A DNA stretch of 11,688 nt from Rhodospirillaceae bacterium (GTDB taxonomy: Bacteria; Pseudomonadota; Alphaproteobacteria; UBA11136). Under the pieces are notes generated by a model. The model saw only the letters and a program-made list of their open reading frames with translations, did no database searches and was not told the DNA's origin. Shown here one piece after another: positions 7,276 through 11,688 of this stretch (its first letter is position 1; every line of letters starts with the position of its first letter). The translations under genes and the position numbers were made by a program. The stretch spans positions 6,346 to 18,033 of the forward strand of contig NZAO01000021.1 in NCBI GenBank assembly GCA_002686135.1. Reading direction: 5' to 3'.

Positions 7276-10200
7276 CCACCAGGAAACCCCGAACCTCAAA
7301 AAAAACCAAGCCCTCTGAAAAAACCACTTCTGGGGCCGGGTCACCCACACTCTTCACCATCCCCGGCCACCTGCCCTTTGCCGATACCCTGGCCGCGGGG
7401 CTGACAGGGGACGGAATTCCCGGCATCCTTGAGCCGCAGGGAGCCGAAATGGACCCCGCCCGCCTTTCCCGTCTTACCCTACTTCTGCCTACGCGGCGCG
7501 CCTGCCGCGCCCTGCAGGAATCATTCCTGAGGCGTGGCGACGGCGCACCTGTGCTGCTGCCGCGCATGGCGCCACTAGGCGACCTCGACGAAGAGGACAT
7601 GGCCTTCGCCGAAACCGAAGACCTGACCGACGGCGGGCCTGCCGGGAACGCCATAAATGAACTGCCGCCCGCCATTTCCAAGACCCGCCGCCGGTTGTTG
7701 CTGACGCGGCTGGTGCGGGACTTTGAGGAGCGGCGGGACGGCGCGCCGCGCAGCGTCGATCAGGCCGCGTTGCTGGCCGGGGAATTGGCCCGCCTTCTCG
7801 ACCAGGCGCAGCGGGAACGCCTGTCCTTCGACACCCTGGCGTCCCTGGTTCCGGAGCAATACGCCGCCCATTGGCGCGTCACCCTAGATTTCCTGAAGAT
7901 TATCAGCGAACACTGGCCACGCATATTGGCCGAAGAGGGCCGTCTTGACCCGGTGGCGCGGCGCAATCTGGTGCTGGAACGCCAGGCCGAAATCTGGCGT
8001 GCCGCGCCGCCGAAAACCCCGGTCATCGCCGCCGGCTCCACGGGCAGCCTGCCGGCTACCGCCGATCTTCTGGAAGTGGTGGCGGGGTTTCCCCTTGGCG
8101 CGGTGGTGCTGCCGGGGCTTGATGGGGAGATGGACGAGGAAAGCTGGAAGGCGCTGGCTCCCAGTCACCCCCAACACGGCATGGCGCACCTTCTCGACCG
8201 GCTGGGCGTGGCGCGCAGCGATGTGAAGGAATGGACATGCGGAGAACGCGGCAGCGCGGAGCAAAAGGCGGCGGCGCAACGGGGGAAACTGTTACGGGAG
8301 GTGATGCGCCCGGCGCAAACCACCCCCGCCTGGCAAGACGCATCACCCGCGCCCGAAGCCCTGCGCGGCATGCGCCGGGTGGATTGCCCCAGCCCCCGCG
8401 AAGAGGCAGGTGTGATCGCACTTTTTTTACGCGAGGCCCTGGAAACACCGAGCAAGCGGGCGGCGCTGATTACCCCCGACCGCGACCTGGCGCGGCGCGT
8501 GGCGGCGGAGCTGGAACGCTGGAATGTGGAAATCGACGATTCCGCGGGGCAGCCGCTGGCCGCCACGGCACCCGGCGTGTTCCTGAGGCTCAGCGCCGAG
8601 ATGATGACGGGCGAGGTGGAACCCCTGCCTCTGTTGGCGGCGCTCAAGCATCCCCTGGCGGTGGGCGGTAGAAAGGCAGGGGACTTCCGCGCCCTGGTGC
8701 GGCGATTCGAAAAGGCGGTACTGCGCGGCCCCCGCCCGGCGGCGGGATTTAGTGGATTGGCCAAGGCGTGCACAGCGGCAAAGGCGGAGAAGGACCTGAC
8801 GAGCTGGTTTAAGAAACTGGCCGCCATGGCCAAACCTTTCGCCTGCCTCATGGCGCAGCCAAGTGCTTCTCTGGCAGAACTAACCGAGGCCCATCTGGCC
8901 TTCGCCGAGGCCCTGGCGACGGACGACACGCAGCCGGGGGCGGCGCGGCTATGGCGAGGGGAGGCGGGCGAGGCGGCGGCGGCTTTCTTCGCTCAGCTGC
9001 TCGAGGCCGCCGGGGATTTCCCGCCAATGCAGCCGGCCGGCTATGCCCCTCTGCTGTACACCCTGATGGACGGTGTGGTGGTGCGCCCACGCTTTGGCCG
9101 CCATCCAAGGCTACATGTGTGGGGCCTGTTGGAGGCCCGTCTTCAACAGGCCGATCTGGTGGTTCTGGGCGGCCTCAACGAAGGCGTCTGGCCCCAGGAG
9201 ACGCGCGCCGATTCATGGATGAGCCAGCCCATGCGCCAAGCCTTCGGCCTGCCCCCGGCGGAGGTCCATATAGGTCTTTCCGCCCATGATTTTGCCCAGG
9301 CTTTCGCCGCCCCCGAAGTGGTCATGACCCGGTCCACGCGGGTAGCGGGCACACCCACGGTGCCGTCACGCTGGCTGCTGCGGATTGAGGCCCTGTTGCC
9401 CGGGAACAAACAGATCGCCGGAGCCGCCGGAGCCCATGAATACTTGCACTGGTACGGGGAGCTGGACGCGCCGCAGGCAGTGCGCCCAGTGGCGACGCCA
9501 AAGCCCCGCCCTCCCGTGGAAACCCGACCGCGCCGCCTTTCGGTGACCGCGATCGAAACCTGGCTGCGCGATCCCTATGCCATCTATGCCCGTCATATTC
9601 TGGAGCTGGATCCGCTGGACCCGCTGGACGCCGATCCCGGCGCGCCGGAGCGTGGCCTGTTCATTCACAAGGCGCTGGAAACCTTTGTAAAGAGATTCCC
9701 CAGGGAGCTTCCCGCCAAAACCGGGGAGGAATTACTGGTTATAGGGGAAAAAGCCTTCGGTAAGGCGCTGGAGAGGCCCGGTGTGCGCGCCTTGTGGTGG
9801 CCGCGTTTCGTACGCATCGCCCGCTGGTTCGTAGCCGCCGAACGGGAACGGCGCGCCGGCGGCATTTTCCCCCTAGTCACGGAAGCTAAAGGGGAGATCA
9901 CCCTGTCCGGACCGCGGGGTGATTTCGTGCTGACCGCCCGCACCGACCGTATTGACCGCTTGGAAAGCGGTGATATCGCGGTCATCGATTACAAGACCGG
10001 CGGCGTACCCAGCCCCAAACAGGTGAAAACAGGGCTGAGCCCGCAGCTTCCCCTAGAGGCGGCCATCGCCGCTAATGGCGGTTTTGAGGACATGGGCGAG
10101 GAAACTACCGAAGCGCTTATCTATATCCGGCTCACCGGCCGCACGCCGCCTGGAGAGATGAAGCCAGTCAAGGGTAATGCCGGGGCCATGGAACTGGCCG

Positions 10201-10361
10201 GAGCCGCCCGCGAAGGGCTGGAAGCCCTTATTGCCGCCTTCGACGACGAGAATACGCCTTATCTCTCGCGGCTGCGGCCCATGCTTCTTTCCCATGAGGG
10301 AGACTACGACCATCTGGCCAGAGTCAGGGAATGGTCGGCCGACGTGGAGGGAGACACATGA
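7272..10361 (+). CDS. addB: Double-strand break repair protein AddB (alphaproteobacterial type)
   Basis: Nuclease subunit of the AddAB complex, which resects double-strand breaks and prepares ends for RecA. The product has 1029 residues, normal for the alphaproteobacterial family. After a lysine-rich tail (about 24 residues) come the helicase-like part with LLLPTRRACRALQESFL (a poor Walker A), and LGGLNEGVWP with Asn636 and Trp640. The C-terminal RecB-type nuclease has His799 in GLFIHKALE, Asp892 in ARTDRID, and Asp906 and Lys908 in IDYKTG. No cysteine occurs after residue 525, and Asp767 in RDPYAIYA stands where the Bacillus-type protein has its first iron-sulfur cysteine, so no cluster is expected. 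The ATG overlaps the murU stop by 4 bases (ATGA). Poly-A tracts lie near the start (7298-7305). Confidence 0.94.
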   Translation: MTTRKPRTSKKTKPSEKTTSGAGSPTLFTIPGHLPFADTLAAGLTGDGIPGILEPQGAEMDPARLSRLTLLLPTRRACRALQESFLRRGDGAPVLLPRMAPLGDLDEEDMAFAETEDLTDGGPAGNAINELPPAISKTRRRLLLTRLVRDFEERRDGAPRSVDQAALLAGELARLLDQAQRERLSFDTLASLVPEQYAAHWRVTLDFLKIISEHWPRILAEEGRLDPVARRNLVLERQAEIWRAAPPKTPVIAAGSTGSLPATADLLEVVAGFPLGAVVLPGLDGEMDEESWKALAPSHPQHGMAHLLDRLGVARSDVKEWTCGERGSAEQKAAAQRGKLLREVMRPAQTTPAWQDASPAPEALRGMRRVDCPSPREEAGVIALFLREALETPSKRAALITPDRDLARRVAAELERWNVEIDDSAGQPLAATAPGVFLRLSAEMMTGEVEPLPLLAALKHPLAVGGRKAGDFRALVRRFEKAVLRGPRPAAGFSGLAKACTAAKAEKDLTSWFKKLAAMAKPFACLMAQPSASLAELTEAHLAFAEALATDDTQPGAARLWRGEAGEAAAAFFAQLLEAAGDFPPMQPAGYAPLLYTLMDGVVVRPRFGRHPRLHVWGLLEARLQQADLVVLGGLNEGVWPQETRADSWMSQPMRQAFGLPPAEVHIGLSAHDFAQAFAAPEVVMTRSTRVAGTPTVPSRWLLRIEALLPGNKQIAGAAGAHEYLHWYGELDAPQAVRPVATPKPRPPVETRPRRLSVTAIETWLRDPYAIYARHILELDPLDPLDADPGAPERGLFIHKALETFVKRFPRELPAKTGEELLVIGEKAFGKALERPGVRALWWPRFVRIARWFVAAERERRAGGIFPLVTEAKGEITLSGPRGDFVLTARTDRIDRLESGDIAVIDYKTGGVPSPKQVKTGLSPQLPLEAAIAANGGFEDMGEETTEALIYIRLTGRTPPGEMKPVKGNAGAMELAGAAREGLEALIAAFDDENTPYLSRLRPMLLSHEGDYDHLARVREWSADVEGDT
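10346..10350 (+). promoter_or_regulatory. Strong ribosome-binding site of addA inside addB
   Basis: GGAGG, continuing as GGAGGGAG to 10353, lies 7 bases before the addA ATG at 10358. It is among the strongest ribosome-binding sites in the window. It supports this start even though the gene overlaps addB by 4 bases. Confidence 0.6.
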
Positions 10362-11688
10362 GCAAGGGCGCCGATCCCGGATACGCCAGCCAGAGGCTGG
10401 CGGCGGACCCGAAGGCCTCGGTATGGGTAGCCGCCAATGCCGGAGCCGGCAAGACGCGGGTCCTGGTGGACCGGGTGACGCGGCTGCTTCTTGGCGGCAC
10501 AGCGCCGGGACGTATCCTGTGCCTGACCTTCACCAAGGCCGCGGCGGCGGAAATGTCCAAGCGCCTGTTTGAGCAGCTAGGCGCATGGACCACTTATTCC
10601 GACGGAAAGCTGGCCGAGAAGCTTCTTACCCTGTTGGGCCGCGAAGCCACGGGAGAAGAAACACAAGAAGCGCGGCGGCTATTCGCCGCTACGCTGGATG
10701 CGCCTGGCGGGCTGAAAATCCAGACCATCCATTCCTTCTGTGAATCCCTGTTGGCACGCTTCCCCCTGGAGGCCGGGGTTTCGCCCCATTGCACGGTGAT
10801 GGATGAACGCAGTGCCGCCGAAACCCTGGACCAGGCGTGCAACCACGTACTGGCCCAGGCCCATGACGGCGGCCATCATCAACTAGCGGCAGCGTTGGAC
10901 GCCATTGTGGAGAGGGTGGATGAAACCGTCATGGCCAAGGTGCTGAAGGAAGTCGCCATCCACCGCCACCGCCTCAAATGCCTATTCGCGGCGAAGGGCG
11001 GGCTGTCCGCTCTCATGGCCGATCTACGCGGCCTTCTGGGTTTAGGGGAAAAAGACAGCCGGGACAGCGTTATCAAGGCGGCCTGCCGTGATACAGCCTT
11101 TGACGGCAAGGGGCTGAAGCGGGCCTGTACGGTGCTGGAAAAGGGATCTGACAAGGACAAGTCCCGCGCGCAATTGATCTCCCGCTGGCTGGGACAAAAA
11201 AAAACCAGAGCTGCCCTTCTCGACGACTATGCCCGCGTCTTCCTGACGCAAAAGGGCGGGCTGCAGAAAACCCTTATTACCAAAGACGCCCTGGCAGCCG
11301 ACGGGGGAGCCGGGGAAATTCTGAAAGCCGAGCAGGCCCGGCTGCTGGCTCTCATGGACACGCTCAAGGCCCTCACCGTGGCTGAGTCCAGCGCCGCCCT
11401 ACTTGTCTTTTCCCAAGCGCTGATTTCCCGTTACGAGACGGAAAAGGACGCCCGCGCCCTGCTCGATTACGAGGACCTGATCCACAAGGCCCGCGACCTG
11501 CTGCACTGTAACGGTGGTGTCAACTGGGTGCTCTATAAGCTCGACGGAGGCATCGACCACATTCTTGTGGACGAAGCCCAGGACACCAGCCCCGCCCAAT
11601 GGGAGGTCATCGAGGCCTTAAGCGGGGAGTTCTTCGCCGGGGAAGGCCGTCATGAGGACGCTCACGAGACGGGACGCACCATCTTCGC
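10358..11688 (+). CDS. addA: Double-strand break repair helicase AddA (5' part, runs off the window)
   Basis: N-terminal 443 residues of the AddA helicase-nuclease, the motor partner of AddB. It is a UvrD/RecB-type superfamily 1 helicase: Walker A ANAGAGKTRVL (26-36) with Lys32, motif Ia ILCLTFTKAAAAEM (53-66), IQTIHSFCE (121-129) with His125, LLDYEDLI before motif II, and the Walker B box HILVDEAQDTSPAQW with Asp405 and Glu406. The remaining helicase motifs and the C-terminal nuclease lie beyond the window. The ATG overlaps the addB stop by 4 bases (ATGA) and has a strong GGAGG site. The order addB then addA is the usual alphaproteobacterial one. A run of nine A (11196-11204) encodes a QKKT segment and could be a slippage site. 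The frame is open to the last base. Confidence 0.95.
   Translation, partial: MSKGADPGYASQRLAADPKASVWVAANAGAGKTRVLVDRVTRLLLGGTAPGRILCLTFTKAAAAEMSKRLFEQLGAWTTYSDGKLAEKLLTLLGREATGEETQEARRLFAATLDAPGGLKIQTIHSFCESLLARFPLEAGVSPHCTVMDERSAAETLDQACNHVLAQAHDGGHHQLAAALDAIVERVDETVMAKVLKEVAIHRHRLKCLFAAKGGLSALMADLRGLLGLGEKDSRDSVIKAACRDTAFDGKGLKRACTVLEKGSDKDKSRAQLISRWLGQKKTRAALLDDYARVFLTQKGGLQKTLITKDALAADGGAGEILKAEQARLLALMDTLKALTVAESSAALLVFSQALISRYETEKDARALLDYEDLIHKARDLLHCNGGVNWVLYKLDGGIDHILVDEAQDTSPAQWEVIEALSGEFFAGEGRHEDAHETGRTIF

Noticed and set aside
9612..9629. Nine-base tandem repeat (CCGCTGGAC twice) in addB
   Set aside because: It encodes DPLDPLDADP, a stretch that fits the normal family sequence after the RDPYAIYARH motif. 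Coding repetition, not a mobile or regulatory repeat.

Overview
The window is GC-rich chromosomal DNA, most likely from an alphaproteobacterium of the Rhodospirillales type. The reasons are the gene order HPr, enzyme I, ahcY followed by tsaE, amgK, murU, addB, addA; the alphaproteobacterial type of AddB, which has no cysteines in its nuclease half; and the enzyme I and ferredoxin-NADP reductase types. Nearly every base is in a recognisable housekeeping gene. I see no insertion sequence, prophage, CRISPR array, tRNA or rRNA, and no sign of recent transfer.

Left block, + strand (1-3427). The 3' end of ptsH (HPr) is followed after 2 bases by a complete enzyme I gene (ptsP/ptsI). After a 167-base leader with a plausible sigma-70-type promoter comes ahcY (S-adenosylhomocysteine hydrolase). 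HPr and enzyme I form the start of a phosphorelay that in alphaproteobacteria usually regulates rather than imports sugar. The HPr fragment keeps the serine that HPr kinase would phosphorylate.

Middle (3428-4968). A 336-base spacer without a convincing gene separates ahcY from a convergent - strand gene, a thioredoxin-reductase-like ferredoxin/flavodoxin-NADP+ reductase. The spacer holds several GC-rich inverted repeats, some mutually exclusive. A 161-base divergent spacer (4808-4968) then leads to the next operon.

Right block, + strand (4969-11688, runs off the end). A tight operon has gene junctions that overlap by 4 or 7 bases or are 10 bases apart: tsaE (t6A tRNA modification ATPase), amgK (anomeric amino-sugar kinase), murU (MurNAc-1-phosphate uridylyltransferase), addB and addA (double-strand-break repair helicase-nuclease; addA cut by the window end). 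AmgK and MurU together return recycled N-acetylmuramate to UDP-MurNAc.

I did not find a convincing undescribed system. The least explained parts are the structured spacer after ahcY and the ahcY leader. The findings are modest and scored accordingly.
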